In this document: positions 9,605-18,833 of the stretch, one piece after another
Position numbering within the stretch: position 1 is the first letter of the stretch
Layout of the letters: each line of letters starts with the position of its first letter
Assembly: GCF_003387075.1 (NCBI RefSeq)
Contig: NZ_QUMQ01000001.1
Span: 6,386,001 to 6,450,000 of the forward strand
Reading direction: 5' to 3'
Length of the DNA: 64,000 bases
Origin: Asanoa ferruginea
Lineage (GTDB): Bacteria > Actinomycetota > Actinomycetes > Mycobacteriales > Micromonosporaceae
Notes under the pieces: generated by a model
Told to the model about the DNA's origin: nothing
What the model saw: the letters and a program-made list of their open reading frames with translations, nothing else
Databases searched by the model: none
Position numbers and translations under genes: made by a program

Positions 9605-9614
9605 AGCAGGTCAA

Positions 9615-9634
9615 GCACCGCTGAACGGCGGTGC
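9615..9634 (-). terminator. hairpin downstream of the methyltransferase
   Basis: A 7-bp stem GCACCGC/GCGGTGC with loop TGAACG lies between the methyltransferase stop and the AraC start. Outer CAGCAG (9604-9609) and CTGCTG (9643-9648) can extend it. It probably ends the methyltransferase transcript. Confidence 0.45.
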
Positions 9635-9648
9635 ATTCCCAGCTGCTG

Positions 9649-10704
9649 TCAGGGGCGGGCCTCGTACACCAGGTTGAACGGGGTTTCGGCCACGCGCTGG
9701 AAGCGGGTGAAGCCGGCCTCGGTGACGACGCGGCGGATGGCCGCCTCGCCGGCCTGTGCGCCCAGGGCGTAGCCGCCGTCCTGGGACAGCGCGTTGGGCA
9801 CGCAGAGGAACGTGGAGAACGAGTAGTAGACCCGGCCGACGGGGTTGAGGTTGTCGTTGACGGTGTCGCCGGCGAAGGGTTCGACGATCATCCAGGTGCC
9901 GTCGGTGGCCAGCGACTCGCGGACGTGCCGCGCCGCGCCGACCGGGTCGCCCATGTCGTGGATCGCGTCGAACGTGGTGACCAGGTCGTAGGGGCCGCCG
10001 CCGAAGCTCTGCGCGGTCGCAGCCTCGAACGACACCCGGTCGCCGACGCCCGCGTCCGCGGCCTTCTTGCGTGCCTCCGCGATCGATCCCTCGTGATAGT
10101 CGGAGCCGGTGAACCGCGACGCCGGGAACGCGCGGGCCATCAGCAGGGTCGACGCGCCGTGGCCGCAGCCGATGTCGGCGACGCTCGCGCCGGCCCGCAG
10201 CTTGGCCTCGACGTCGCCCAGCGCGGGCAGCCACGACGTGGTCAGGTTGGCCAGGTAACCCGGGCGGAAGAACCGCTCGCAGCCCTCGAACACGTCGGCG
10301 TCGTGCTCGTGCCAGCCCACCCCGTCGCCGCTGCGGACGGCCGCGGTGATCCGGGGTTCGGCCCGCAGTGCGCCGAGCGCGAGTTGGAACGCGCCGGGCA
10401 TGAAGACCGGGCCGTCGGGGTCGGTGAGCGCGAAGGCCTGCTCGTCGGTGAGCGAGTAGGTGTCGGTCGCCGCGTCGTACTCGACGTAGCCGCCGGCCGC
10501 CTGGCCGCGCAGCCACTCGTCGACGTAGCGCGCGTCGGTTCCGGTCGCGGTCGCCAGCTCCGCCGGGGTGCTCGGCGTGGCGGCGAGGGCGCGGTAGAGG
10601 CCCAGCCGCTCGCCGACCACGACGTTGCCGGCGGCCATCGTCGCGCCGAGATCACCGACGAACCGGCCCAGGAACGCCATCAGCCGGTCGTTGTCCACAG
10701 CCAT
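9649..10704 (-). CDS. class I SAM-dependent methyltransferase with N-terminal winged helix
   Basis: This 351-residue protein has an N-terminal helical/winged-helix region (about 1-100, TPAELATATGTDARYVDEWLRGQAAGGYVE) as in mycobacterial Rv2258c-type enzymes. A Rossmann methyltransferase core follows, with motif I VADIGCGHGAST near residue 170 and TTFDAIHDMGDP as the post-motif. The substrate is unknown, probably a small molecule. AAGGAGGAGAA before the ATG fixes the start. It is divergent from the hydrolase-glycosyltransferase fusion. Confidence 0.88.
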   Translation of the reverse strand: MAVDNDRLMAFLGRFVGDLGATMAAGNVVVGERLGLYRALAATPSTPAELATATGTDARYVDEWLRGQAAGGYVEYDAATDTYSLTDEQAFALTDPDGPVFMPGAFQLALGALRAEPRITAAVRSGDGVGWHEHDADVFEGCERFFRPGYLANLTTSWLPALGDVEAKLRAGASVADIGCGHGASTLLMARAFPASRFTGSDYHEGSIAEARKKAADAGVGDRVSFEAATAQSFGGGPYDLVTTFDAIHDMGDPVGAARHVRESLATDGTWMIVEPFAGDTVNDNLNPVGRVYYSFSTFLCVPNALSQDGGYALGAQAGEAAIRRVVTEAGFTRFQRVAETPFNLVYEARP

Positions 10705-10746
10705 TTCTCCTCCTTGATTCGTTTCTTGCGACCCTCCTCGGCGGCG

Positions 10747-10774
10747 TTGCAGGCTGCTTGCAACCACATTGCAA
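10747..10774. promoter_or_regulatory. three TTGCA direct repeats on an 11-bp period
   Basis: TTGCA occurs at 10747, 10758 and 10769, exactly one helical turn apart, in the divergent region between the methyltransferase and the fusion gene. The last two copies extend to TTGCAAC. Such phasing fits a cooperatively bound regulator site; none is known for this locus. Confidence 0.35.
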
Positions 10775-10796
10775 CGGCGGCGGGCAGGCTGAGGAG

Positions 10797-12908
10797 ATGC
10801 GGGCACGACAACCAGACATCGAGGGGTACGTCAAACGCGACGGCGTCCGGATCGGTTATGAGGTCTTCGACCCGGGCGACGCGGCGGCACCGACGGTCGT
10901 GCTACTGCCGGCCTGGTCGATCGTGCATTCCCGACATTGGAAGATGCAGGTTCCCTACCTGGCCCGGCAGTTCCGCGTCGTCACCTTCGACCCGCCCGGC
11001 AACGGCCGCTCCGACCGGCCGACCGAGCCCACCGCCTACGGCGACGAGGCCCAGTTGAACTACCTGACCGCGGTGCTCGACGCGGTCGACGCCGACCGGG
11101 TCGTGGTCGCCGGGGTCAGTCGCGGCGGCTGGCGCTCGCTGGTCGCCGCCGCCCGCATCCCCGAGCGCGTGCTCGGCGCCGTGGCGATCGCGCCGCTCGG
11201 GCCGTTCCTCGGCTCGCTGCCGCCGCACCGGGTCGGCCACGACTTCGAGGTGGTCCGCGACAGCTACGAGGGGTGGCAGCGGTTCAACCGGCACTCCTGG
11301 CTGGCCGACCTGCCGGGCTTCGCCGAGTTCTTCTTCACCGAGGTGATCAGCGAGCCGCACTCGACCAAGCAGATCGAAGACGCGATCGGCTGGGCCCGCG
11401 GCACCACGCCGGAGTCGCTCATCGCGGCGGAACTGGCCGACCTGTGCGTGCACGACACCGCGGAGACCGAGGCCCTGCTGCGCACGATCGACCGGCCCGC
11501 GCTGGTCATCCGGGGCAGCGGCGACCGGTGCCGGTCACAGCGCGAGATGGCGCGGGCCGCCGAGTTGAGCGGCGCCCGCGACGTGCTGCTCGACGGCGGC
11601 GGCCACCTGCCGCACATCCGTGAGCCGGTGGTGGTCAATCGGTTGCTCCGCGACTTCGTCCAGCAGGCGGCCGGCACCACCAGACCACCGGCCCGCTGGA
11701 CCCGGCCGCTGGACCGGCCGCGCCGGGTGCTCTACCTGTCGTCGCCGCTCGGGCTCGGCCACGTCGAGCGTGACGCCGCGATCGTCGACGCGCTGCGCCG
11801 GCAACGGCCCGGCGTGCAGGTCGACTGGCTGGCCCAACACCCGGTCACGGAGGTGCTCGCCCGCCGCGGCGAACGGGTGCATCCGGCGTCGGCGCACCTG
11901 GTCACCGAGTCGGCGCACATCGAGAGCGAGGCCGGCGAGCACGACCTGCACGCGTTCCAGGCGATCCGGCGGATGGACGAGATCCTGATCGCCAACTTCA
12001 TGGTGTTCGCCGACCTGGTCGAGCACGACAACTACGACCTGTGGGTCGGCGACGAGGCCTGGGAGCTCGACTACTTCCTGCACGAGAACCCGGAGCTGAA
12101 GCGTTCGGCGTACGCCTGGCTGACCGATTTTGTCGGTTGGTTGCCGATGGGTGCCGGCGACGAGGCGCTTACCGCCGACTACAACGCGGAGATGGTCGAG
12201 CAGATCGCCCGCTTCCCGCGGTTGCGCGACCGGGCCGTCTTCGTCGGGAATCCGGACGATCTCGTCGACGACCCGCTCGGCCCCGGCCTGCCGAGCGTTC
12301 GGGACTGGACGGTCGACCATTACGCGTTCAGTGGCTACGTCTGCGACTTCGCGCCGGTCTCCGACGACGAGCGGGCCGGGCTGCGGGCCTCACTTGGTTG
12401 GGGTGCCGACGAGCAGGTGTGCGTGGTCACCGTCGGCGGCTCCGGCGTGGGCGGCGACCTGCTGCACCGGGTGGTCGACGCGTTCCCGGCGGCCAGGCGG
12501 GCCGTGCCGGGGCTGCGGCTGGTCGTCGTCGTGGGGCCGCGGCTCGATCCGGCGCGGATCCCTTCCCGCGACGGGCTCGAGGTGCACGGGTATGTGCATC
12601 AGCTGCATCGCTTGCTCGCCGCCTGCGATCTGGCCATCACCCACGGTGGCCTGACCACCACGATGACGCTGACCGCCCACCGGCGGCCGTTCCTCTATGT
12701 GCCGCTGCGCAACCACTTCGAGCAGAACCGGCACGTGCGGCACCGGCTGGACGCCTACCGGGCCGGCCGTTGCGTCGACTATGGACAGACTGACCCGGAC
12801 AGCCTGGCGGCGCTGATCGCGGCCGAGATCGGCAGGGCGGTGGACTACCGCCCGGTGGAGACCGACGGGGCCGAGCGCGCGGCGGCCCTGCTGGCTGAGC
12901 TGTTCTGA
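10797..12908 (+). CDS. alpha/beta-hydrolase fused to a GT28-like glycosyltransferase
   Basis: About 703 residues in two domains. Residues 1-290 are an alpha/beta hydrolase with nucleophile Ser108 in GVSRGGW, oxyanion-side LLPAWS near 38 and a final DGGGHLPHIREP carrying the histidine. After a short RPPARWTRPL linker, residues about 305-703 start RRVLYLSSPLGLGHVERD, a MurG/macrolide-type GT-B fold. It ends with the nucleotide-sugar region ITHGGLTTTMTLTAHRRPFLYVPLRNHFEQNRHV. I prefer the ATG at 10797 (GAGGAG adjacent) over the TTG at 10758. The joint substrate is unknown. Confidence 0.85.
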   Translation: MRARQPDIEGYVKRDGVRIGYEVFDPGDAAAPTVVLLPAWSIVHSRHWKMQVPYLARQFRVVTFDPPGNGRSDRPTEPTAYGDEAQLNYLTAVLDAVDADRVVVAGVSRGGWRSLVAAARIPERVLGAVAIAPLGPFLGSLPPHRVGHDFEVVRDSYEGWQRFNRHSWLADLPGFAEFFFTEVISEPHSTKQIEDAIGWARGTTPESLIAAELADLCVHDTAETEALLRTIDRPALVIRGSGDRCRSQREMARAAELSGARDVLLDGGGHLPHIREPVVVNRLLRDFVQQAAGTTRPPARWTRPLDRPRRVLYLSSPLGLGHVERDAAIVDALRRQRPGVQVDWLAQHPVTEVLARRGERVHPASAHLVTESAHIESEAGEHDLHAFQAIRRMDEILIANFMVFADLVEHDNYDLWVGDEAWELDYFLHENPELKRSAYAWLTDFVGWLPMGAGDEALTADYNAEMVEQIARFPRLRDRAVFVGNPDDLVDDPLGPGLPSVRDWTVDHYAFSGYVCDFAPVSDDERAGLRASLGWGADEQVCVVTVGGSGVGGDLLHRVVDAFPAARRAVPGLRLVVVVGPRLDPARIPSRDGLEVHGYVHQLHRLLAACDLAITHGGLTTTMTLTAHRRPFLYVPLRNHFEQNRHVRHRLDAYRAGRCVDYGQTDPDSLAALIAAEIGRAVDYRPVETDGAERAAALLAELF

Positions 12909-12925
12909 CGAGCTCGGGCGCCGCG

Positions 12926-13090
12926 CGCCAGGGCGCTGGCCCGCCTGGCGGTGCCCCGCCTGGCGGTGCCCCGCCTGGCGGTGCCCCGCCTGGCGGTGCC
13001 CCGCCTGGCGGTGCCCCGCCTGGCGCTGGCCCGCCTGGCGCTGGCCCGCCTGGGGGCTGGCTCACCTGGGCGCTGGCCGCCTGGGCGGCC
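12926..13090. repeat. 15-bp tandem array between convergent genes
   Basis: The unit CCGCCTGGCGGTGCC is repeated identically five times (12941-13015) and flanked by diverged units to about 13090. It lies between the fusion gene stop and the BTAD regulator stop. Antisense translation would give a GGAPP repeat, but there is no convincing start or codon signal. Each unit is itself a short inverted repeat (CCGCC/GGCGG), so transcripts would form serial hairpins. Confidence 0.9.
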
Positions 13091-13141
13091 GGCTGCCGGC
13101 GTCCCCTTGAACCCGGCGCACGATGATCGACAGGACCCGGC

Positions 13142-16100
13142 CTAGGCGGTGACCTGCTCGGTTAGGACCGTCTGTGCGGCAACAGCCTGGGCGGCGACCG
13201 CGCGCGCGGTGGCCAGCGGTGCGACCCAGCCGGTGCGCGCACCCGCGGCGAGCAATGGTTCGAGCACCCGCACCGCACGCCCCGGCTCGCCCTGTGCCAA
13301 CCAGGCCCGGGCCACCGAGGTGTAGGCGTCCGCGCCGTAGAGCCAGGCCGCGCCCGGCGGCGCCGCGATCGCGCGCACCAGCGCGTCGGCCTCGTCGAGT
13401 AGGACCCGGTCGCCGGTCGCCTCGGCCAGCGGGGCGAGGCAGCGTAGCCGGTAGGACACCGTGCGGTGCGAGTCGGCGCGGGCGAGGCCGCGTTCCAGCA
13501 CCGGGATGGCGGCCGCCGGCTCGCCGTATTCGATGAGCGCGGTGCCGTGCAGCGCGTCGACCGCCGTCGCGAACCAGGCGTGTGAGTCCATCATGGAGGA
13601 GCGATGGGCCAGTTCCAACGCGTCGTCGCGGCGGCCGTCCAGGCGGGCGATCCAGCCCAGGTGGGCGACATACCAGGCGGTGTAGCTCTGGTAGCCGCTG
13701 TGCGCGTTGATCGTCATGGCCTCGTCGACCCGGGCCGCCGCCTCGGCCCAGCGGCCGGCGGCCAGCAGCGGGAACGCCGACTCGAACCGGCACCACTGGA
13801 GGAGCAGCAGGTCGCCGACCCGGCGTACCAGCGGCTCCAACTCGACCAGCACCGCTGACAGCTCAGCCACTTCGCCGAGGTAGGCGTACGCCGTCTTCAA
13901 GCCGTCGAGCGCGGCCGCGAGCGCCGTGTCGCCGGCGCCCCGGGCGGCCTCCCGCGCCCGCCGGCCGTAGGCCAGGGCGTCCCCGAAGCGCAACTGGTTG
14001 CTGCTCAGCACGGCGAGCCAGCCGAGCAGCTCGGCCTCGGCGCCCCGGTCGCCCAACTGCTCGGCCAGCGCGAGCGCGGCCCGCATGTGCCCGATGCCGG
14101 CCTCGAACGGTTTGCCGACCCCGGACCACGCCGGCCCGCCCAACTCCCGCAGGGCCGCCATCTCGGCGCGGCGGTCGCCGGTCGAGCGGCTGAGCCGCAG
14201 CGCGTCGCCGGCGTCGGTGAGCGCGGGGTCGAACCGGAACATCGTGTCGCGTACCCGGGCCCGGGAAAGCAGGGCGCTCGTCTTCAGCTCGACGTCGGCA
14301 CACCGGTCGGCCGCCGCGATCGCGTTGCCCAGCAGGGCCTCGGCGTCGGCCGCGGCGTAGCGCGCGGCGGCCCGGCGTCCGGCCGCCAGCCAGGCCCGGC
14401 CGGCCCGGCGGTCGTCGCCGGCGGCCTGCGCGTGCCGGGCCACCGCCTCCGGGTTGTCGGCCAGCAGGTCGGCCGCCCGCAGGTGGTGCGCCAGCCGGGT
14501 CGGCTGCGGCGTCGCGTCGTAGAGCACCTCCTGGACCAGGTCGTTGGCGAACTCGTAGGCCCGACCGGCCACAATGGTCAGTCGGGTGTCCAGCACCCGT
14601 TCGCAGCGCAGGGTCGCCTCCTCGACGCCGACGCCGAGCAAACCGGCGACCGTGGCGGGAGCGAACGACGGCCCGAGCACGGCGGCGGCCCGGAGGAGCT
14701 CGCGCACGCCTTCCCCAGCTGCGGCCACCCGGGCCAGCACGCTCGCGCGCAGCGACTCGGGCACGCCGGTGTCGCCGGCCGCGAGCGACCGCAGCGTCTC
14801 CACGACGAAGAGCGTGTGCCCGCGGGTACGCCGGGCGATCTCGGCGACGCGCGCGTCCTGGCCGGCGGCGTGGGCCAGGCGGGCGATGGCGGGCTCGTCG
14901 AGCGGCCCGAGCGGCATCGTCACCGCCACGCCGCCGAGCGTCGACAGCGCCCAGCGGCCCTCGACCGCCCGCACGGTCGCGACGACCAGCAGCCGCGCGC
15001 CGGTCGCGTGCCGGGCCAGGTAGTGCAGCAGCTCCACGGTGGCCGTGCCGGCGTGCTGGAGGTCGTCGACCACCACCAGCAGCGGGCGCGACCTCGACAG
15101 GCGGCGCAGGAAGAAGGTCACCGCGTCGTACGCCCGGCGGCGCTCGGCTTCCGGACTGCCGCGACCGGCCGGCGGTGCGCCGAGCACGGCGGCGGCCTCC
15201 GGCACCAGGGCGGCGAGCGCGGCGGCCCGGTCGGCGGCGGCGGCCCGGACCAGGTCGGCCGGCGTCGCGGTGACCAGCTCGGTGATCGCCTCGACCACCG
15301 GCTGGAGGAACAGCGACCGCTCGGCGTCGTAGCAGCGGACCGTCACCGCGGTCCCCGGAGTAGCGCGGGCGAGCCGGGCCACCTCGTCGGCGAGCCGGGT
15401 CTTGCCGATGCCCGGTTCGCCGGCGAGCAGCACCACCCGCGACCGGCCCGCGGTCGCGTCCCGCCAGGCGCCGGCCAGCTCGGCGGTCTGCGCCTCCCGG
15501 CCGACCAGGCCACTCTCGGCCGGCGGGGGTGGTGGTGCGGCCGCGTCCGCGGCTACCGGGCCGCCGCGGAGCACCGCCACGTGCAGGTCCCGGGTCGCGG
15601 GGGAGGGGTCGACGCCGAGTTCCTCGGCGAACAGCGCGCGGAGACGCTCGTAGACGGCCAGGGCGCGGGCCGGCTCACCCAGCGCGTCGTGGGCGCGCAT
15701 GAGAGCGCGCGCGGCGTCCTCGTCGAACGGGTCGGCCCGCAGCGCCGCGGCGGCCGCGTCGCGGGCGCGCGCCGGCTGCCCGGCGGCCAGCGCGGCCGCG
15801 GCGATCGCCTGGCGGGCCCGGCGCAGCCAGCCGTCCTGGTCGGCGCGCACGGCGGCGGCCCAGTCAGCGACCGGCTCATCGGTGAGCGCGGGCGCGGCAC
15901 CCAACACGGCCTCGGCCCGGGCGGCAGCCTCCAGCGCCGTAGTAGGCCCAGTCCGGACGGTGGTCCCCAGCGCGGCGGCAGCTAAGGACCGGGTGGCGGT
16001 CTCCAGCGCGGCGGCAGGCTCAGCCGCCGAGGCGGCGGCTAGCGCGGCGGCCGGCTCGGCCGCGAGTAAGGCCTCCGCCGAGACCACCAGGCGTGCGGCG

Positions 16101-16405
16101 TCGTGCAGGTCGACGGTGACGCTCTCGTGCAGGCGGTAGCCGCCGCGGCCGCCCTCGACCACGTCCGCGCCGAGTGCCCCGCGGACCCGGCTGACCAGGG
16201 TGGCGACGTTGTCGGCGGGCCGGCGGGGCGGGTCGGCCGGCCACAGCACCTCGACGATCCGGTCGACGGTGACCGCCCGGCGTTCGGCCGCCAGCAGCGC
16301 GAGCAGGGTGCGGGCCTTGCGGCTGCCGACCTCGGCGTCGGTGAGTAGCCGCTCGTCGCGCACCACGGCGAACGGTCCCACGAGCCGGATGCCCGTCTGC
16401 CCCAC
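13142..16405 (-). CDS. BTAD/SARP-type regulator with AAA ATPase and TPR region
   Basis: A 1087-residue AfsR-like regulator. An OmpR-type winged helix occupies about 8-95 ([28 protein letters not shown]). A BTAD domain follows, interrupted by an Ala-rich insert near 105-175. The ATPase starts near 300 ([16 protein letters not shown]) with Walker A GEPGIGKT and Walker [13 protein letters not shown]. The last 450 residues are helical TPR-like repeats. Such proteins activate secondary metabolism or uptake clusters, but no biosynthetic cluster is nearby. The divergent neighbour is the clpP pair. Confidence 0.88.
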   Translation of the reverse strand: MGQTGIRLVGPFAVVRDERLLTDAEVGSRKARTLLALLAAERRAVTVDRIVEVLWPADPPRRPADNVATLVSRVRGALGADVVEGGRGGYRLHESVTVDLHDAARLVVSAEALLAAEPAAALAAASAAEPAAALETATRSLAAAALGTTVRTGPTTALEAAARAEAVLGAAPALTDEPVADWAAAVRADQDGWLRRARQAIAAAALAAGQPARARDAAAAALRADPFDEDAARALMRAHDALGEPARALAVYERLRALFAEELGVDPSPATRDLHVAVLRGGPVAADAAAPPPPPAESGLVGREAQTAELAGAWRDATAGRSRVVLLAGEPGIGKTRLADEVARLARATPGTAVTVRCYDAERSLFLQPVVEAITELVTATPADLVRAAAADRAAALAALVPEAAAVLGAPPAGRGSPEAERRRAYDAVTFFLRRLSRSRPLLVVVDDLQHAGTATVELLHYLARHATGARLLVVATVRAVEGRWALSTLGGVAVTMPLGPLDEPAIARLAHAAGQDARVAEIARRTRGHTLFVVETLRSLAAGDTGVPESLRASVLARVAAAGEGVRELLRAAAVLGPSFAPATVAGLLGVGVEEATLRCERVLDTRLTIVAGRAYEFANDLVQEVLYDATPQPTRLAHHLRAADLLADNPEAVARHAQAAGDDRRAGRAWLAAGRRAAARYAAADAEALLGNAIAAADRCADVELKTSALLSRARVRDTMFRFDPALTDAGDALRLSRSTGDRRAEMAALRELGGPAWSGVGKPFEAGIGHMRAALALAEQLGDRGAEAELLGWLAVLSSNQLRFGDALAYGRRAREAARGAGDTALAAALDGLKTAYAYLGEVAELSAVLVELEPLVRRVGDLLLLQWCRFESAFPLLAAGRWAEAAARVDEAMTINAHSGYQSYTAWYVAHLGWIARLDGRRDDALELAHRSSMMDSHAWFATAVDALHGTALIEYGEPAAAIPVLERGLARADSHRTVSYRLRCLAPLAEATGDRVLLDEADALVRAIAAPPGAAWLYGADAYTSVARAWLAQGEPGRAVRVLEPLLAAGARTGWVAPLATARAVAAQAVAAQTVLTEQVTA

Positions 16406-16485
16406 GCCGTCTTGCTACGCCCCGGGGCCGGGCCGGTCAATCCTTCGCGCGGCAATCCGACCGTTTCCGCGCAGCGCTGAACTTC

Positions 16486-16500
16486 TCTGCTGCCAGCAGA
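16486..16500. promoter_or_regulatory. PopR-like box upstream of the clpP pair
   Basis: A perfect inverted repeat TCTGCTG-C-CAGCAGA, 74 bp before the first clpP start. It matches the Streptomyces PopR target as I recall it (TCTGCC-N3-GGCAGA) except for the innermost arm base. A PopR-like regulator is encoded just after the pair. Confidence 0.6.
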
Positions 16501-16573
16501 TTCACCTGGTGGTCGCGGCGCCGCCGTCCGCATCGTGGGGCTACCGGACCGACGGACACCCAAGGAGATTCCC

Positions 16574-17179
16574 ATGCAGAGCTTGACGAGCGGGCCGCCG
16601 CTCGACGACCAGTTGGCCACCCGGCTGCTGCACCAGCGCATCATCGTGCTCGGTGCCGAGGTCGACGACCCGATCGCCAACCGGCTGTGCGCGCAACTGC
16701 TGTTGCTCTCGGCCGAGGACCCGCGCGCCGATATCGCGCTCTACATCAACTCGCCCGGTGGCTCGGTCAGCGCGGGCCTCGCGATCTACGACACGATGAA
16801 CATGATTCCCAACGACGTGCGTACGGTCGCCATGGGTCTGGCCGGCAGCATGGCCCAGTTCCTGCTCTGTGCGGGCACCGCGGGCAAGCGGTTCAGCCTG
16901 CCGCACGCCCAGGTGCTCATGCACCAGGGGTCCGCCGGGTTCGGCGGGACGGCCGCCGACATCGAGATCTACGCCGGCCAGCTCGAACGCGTCGGTCGTA
17001 CCCTCGTCGAACTGATCTCCCACCACACCGGCCAGCCGGTCGAGACGGTCGACCGCGACAGCGGGCGGGACCGGTGGTTCAGCGCGGCGGAGGCGCTCGA
17101 CTATGGCATGGTCGACCACGTCGTGAGCCAGGTCGACGACGTGCGTCCGGCGGTCTCCCGCCAGCCGGTGGGGTTGTGA
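16574..17179 (+). CDS. clpP: ATP-dependent Clp protease proteolytic subunit, paralogue 1
   Basis: A 201-residue serine peptidase that forms heptameric rings and degrades substrates fed by ClpX/ClpC. Triad Ser92 (GLAGSMAQ), His117 (VLMHQGS) and Asp162 ([11 protein letters not shown]) is complete; [10 protein letters not shown] is intact. The ATG at 16574 follows AAGGAGA. A second clpP starts 2 nt after its stop. The pair with a PopR-like gene corresponds to the accessory clpP3-clpP4 operon of Streptomyces rather than the main clpP1-clpP2-clpX locus, since clpX is absent. Confidence 0.93.
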   Translation: MQSLTSGPPLDDQLATRLLHQRIIVLGAEVDDPIANRLCAQLLLLSAEDPRADIALYINSPGGSVSAGLAIYDTMNMIPNDVRTVAMGLAGSMAQFLLCAGTAGKRFSLPHAQVLMHQGSAGFGGTAADIEIYAGQLERVGRTLVELISHHTGQPVETVDRDSGRDRWFSAAEALDYGMVDHVVSQVDDVRPAVSRQPVGL

Positions 17180-17181
17180 CC

Positions 17182-17796
17182 ATGACTCAATACACGATCC
17201 CGACGGTGATCGAGCGGACCTCGACGGGTGAGCGCGCGTTCGACATCTACTCGCGACTGCTCGCCGAGCGGATCATCTTCCTCGGCACCGAGATCGACGA
17301 CGGCGTGGCCAACGTGGTGATGGCTCAGTTGCTGCACCTTGAGTCGGCGAGCCCCGACATGGAGATCGGGCTCTACATCAACTCGCCGGGCGGCTCGTTC
17401 AGCGCGCTGACCGCCATCTACGACACGATGCGGTTCATCCGGCCGAACGTGGCGACGTTCTGCCTCGGTCAGGCGTCGTCGGCCGCCGCGGTGCTGCTCG
17501 CGGCCGGCACGCCGGGCAAGCGCGCAGTGCTCCGGCACGCCAAGGTGACGCTGCACCAGCCGTCGAGCCAGGCCCGCGGGACGCTGCCCGACCTCGCCGT
17601 GCAGGCGAAGGAGGTCAGCAAGATCCGCGCGGAGATGGAGGAGATCCTGTCGGAGCTCAGCGGCCACCCGACCGGGAAGATCCGCGCCGACATCGACCGC
17701 AACCTGACGTTCTCGGCGGACGAGGCGGTCGCCTACGGCCTGGCCGACCACGTGGTGCGGAGCCGGAAGTCGACGCCGCTGGCCCGGGTGGGCTGA
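17182..17796 (+). CDS. clpP: ATP-dependent Clp protease proteolytic subunit, paralogue 2
   Basis: A 204-residue ClpP whose triad is Ser100 (GQASSAAAV), His125 (TLHQPS) and Asp172 ([13 protein letters not shown]). The active-site segment GQASSAAAV differs from the usual GxAASMG. Translation is almost coupled to the first clpP. Two different ClpP subunits normally assemble as a mixed barrel in actinobacteria. The stop codon abuts the stop of the convergent PopR-like gene with no spacer. Confidence 0.93.
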   Translation: MTQYTIPTVIERTSTGERAFDIYSRLLAERIIFLGTEIDDGVANVVMAQLLHLESASPDMEIGLYINSPGGSFSALTAIYDTMRFIRPNVATFCLGQASSAAAVLLAAGTPGKRAVLRHAKVTLHQPSSQARGTLPDLAVQAKEVSKIRAEMEEILSELSGHPTGKIRADIDRNLTFSADEAVAYGLADHVVRSRKSTPLARVG

Positions 17797-18120
17797 TCAG
17801 GCGGCGATCATCAGCCGCACCTCGCCGGCGGCGCCCGTGGACGGGGGGCGGGCGCCGCGGGCGTCGGCGAGTCGGATGACCGGCGCCACGGGCGACATCT
17901 CGCGACCCGCCGCGATCAGCAGCGCGTGGAGATCGACCTCGAGCGCACCGCAGATGGCCGCGAGGACCTCCGAGGAGGCTTCCTTGCGGCCCCGCTCGAC
18001 CTCGGACAGGTATTGCGTGGAGACCCGCGCCCGCTGCGCCACGTCGGCCAGCGTGCGGCCCTGCCGGAGCCGGGCCCGGCGCAACAGCAGGCCGAAGACG
18101 TCGCGGAGAAGCTGGCTCAT
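17797..18120 (-). CDS. popR: XRE-family regulator, PopR/ClgR type
   Basis: A 107-residue protein with one helix-turn-helix at about 15-70 ([35 protein letters not shown]), the pattern of ClgR and PopR. It ends in Ala-Ala (MIAA), the terminal signal through which Streptomyces PopR and ClgR are degraded by ClpP1P2. It lies tail-to-tail with the clpP pair, and a PopR-like box precedes that operon. It is thus a likely activator of the accessory ClpP when the main protease is limiting (inference). Confidence 0.8.
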   Translation of the reverse strand: MSQLLRDVFGLLLRRARLRQGRTLADVAQRARVSTQYLSEVERGRKEASSEVLAAICGALEVDLHALLIAAGREMSPVAPVIRLADARGARPPSTGAAGEVRLMIAA

Positions 18121-18182
18121 GGCCCGACCCTAGGGCCTGCCGACCCGCTGGCGGCAGTCGTTTCGCGGCCAGCGTAGCGGGG

Positions 18183-18833
18183 TCACGCCGCGTGCAGGCC
18201 GTGCTCGTAGGCGTAGCGGACCGCCTGGGCCCGGTCGCGCGCACCGATCTTCGCGAACAGCCGGTTGACATGCGACTTGACGGTCACCTCGGTGACGAAC
18301 AGACGCTCGGCGATCTCGCGGTTGGACAGACCGGCGGCGATCAGCCCGAGCACCTCGGCCTCGCGGGCGGTCAGCCCGTCCGGGAGCGGACCGCCGGCGG
18401 GAGGAGCGGGAGGGCTGCTGGCGGCCGCGACCAGGCGCTGTTGCACGGTCGCGTCCAGCACGGACTGTCCGGCCGCCGCCGCCCGCACGGCCTGCGCGAT
18501 CTGCACCCGGCCGGCGTCCTTGGTCAGGTAGCCGAGGGCACCGGCCCGCAGGGCGGAAAGAATGTGCTCATCATCGGCGTACGTCGTGAGCACCACCACC
18601 CGGGTCGCCGGGTGGGCGGCGGTGATGGCGGCGGTCGCTGAGACCCCGTCGCGGCGGGGCATGTGCAGGTCCATCAGCACCACGTCGGGCGCGTGTGCCG
18701 CGACCAGCGCGACCGCCTCGTCGCCGTCGGCCGCCTCACCGACCACGTCGATGTCGTCGTGCAGGCCCAGCAGCGTCGCGAGCCCCTCGCGGACCGCCGT
18801 CTGGTCGTCGGCGACGACGACGGTGATGGTCAC
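18183..18833 (-). CDS. NarL/LuxR-type response regulator
   Basis: A 216-residue response regulator with receiver domain 1-120, phosphoacceptor Asp55 (VVLMDLHMPRRDG), Thr/Lys switch residues (VVLTTYADD, YLTKDA), and a LuxR helix-turn-helix from about 152 (LTAREAEVLGLIAAGLSNREIAERLFVTEVTVKSHVNRLF). Its start overlaps the kinase stop by 4 nt. It should activate genes in response to the upstream sensor; target unknown. Confidence 0.93.
   Translation of the reverse strand: MTITVVVADDQTAVREGLATLLGLHDDIDVVGEAADGDEAVALVAAHAPDVVLMDLHMPRRDGVSATAAITAAHPATRVVVLTTYADDEHILSALRAGALGYLTKDAGRVQIAQAVRAAAAGQSVLDATVQQRLVAAASSPPAPPAGGPLPDGLTAREAEVLGLIAAGLSNREIAERLFVTEVTVKSHVNRLFAKIGARDRAQAVRYAYEHGLHAA

Noticed and set aside
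9649-12908. A secondary-metabolite cluster (methyltransferase plus glycosyltransferase, with the BTAD regulator next door)
   Set aside because: No PKS, NRPS, terpene or other scaffold enzyme occurs in the window; regulator and tailoring-type genes alone do not support it.
12637-13065. A collagen-like GGAPP repeat protein on the minus strand
   Set aside because: It has no signal peptide or ribosome site and overlaps the glycosyltransferase coding end; the periodicity comes from the 15-bp DNA array.
14087-15985. A 632-codon frame antisense to the BTAD regulator
   Set aside because: Composition is Gly/Arg/Gln-rich with no recognisable motif; the minus-strand ATPase motifs are unmistakable.
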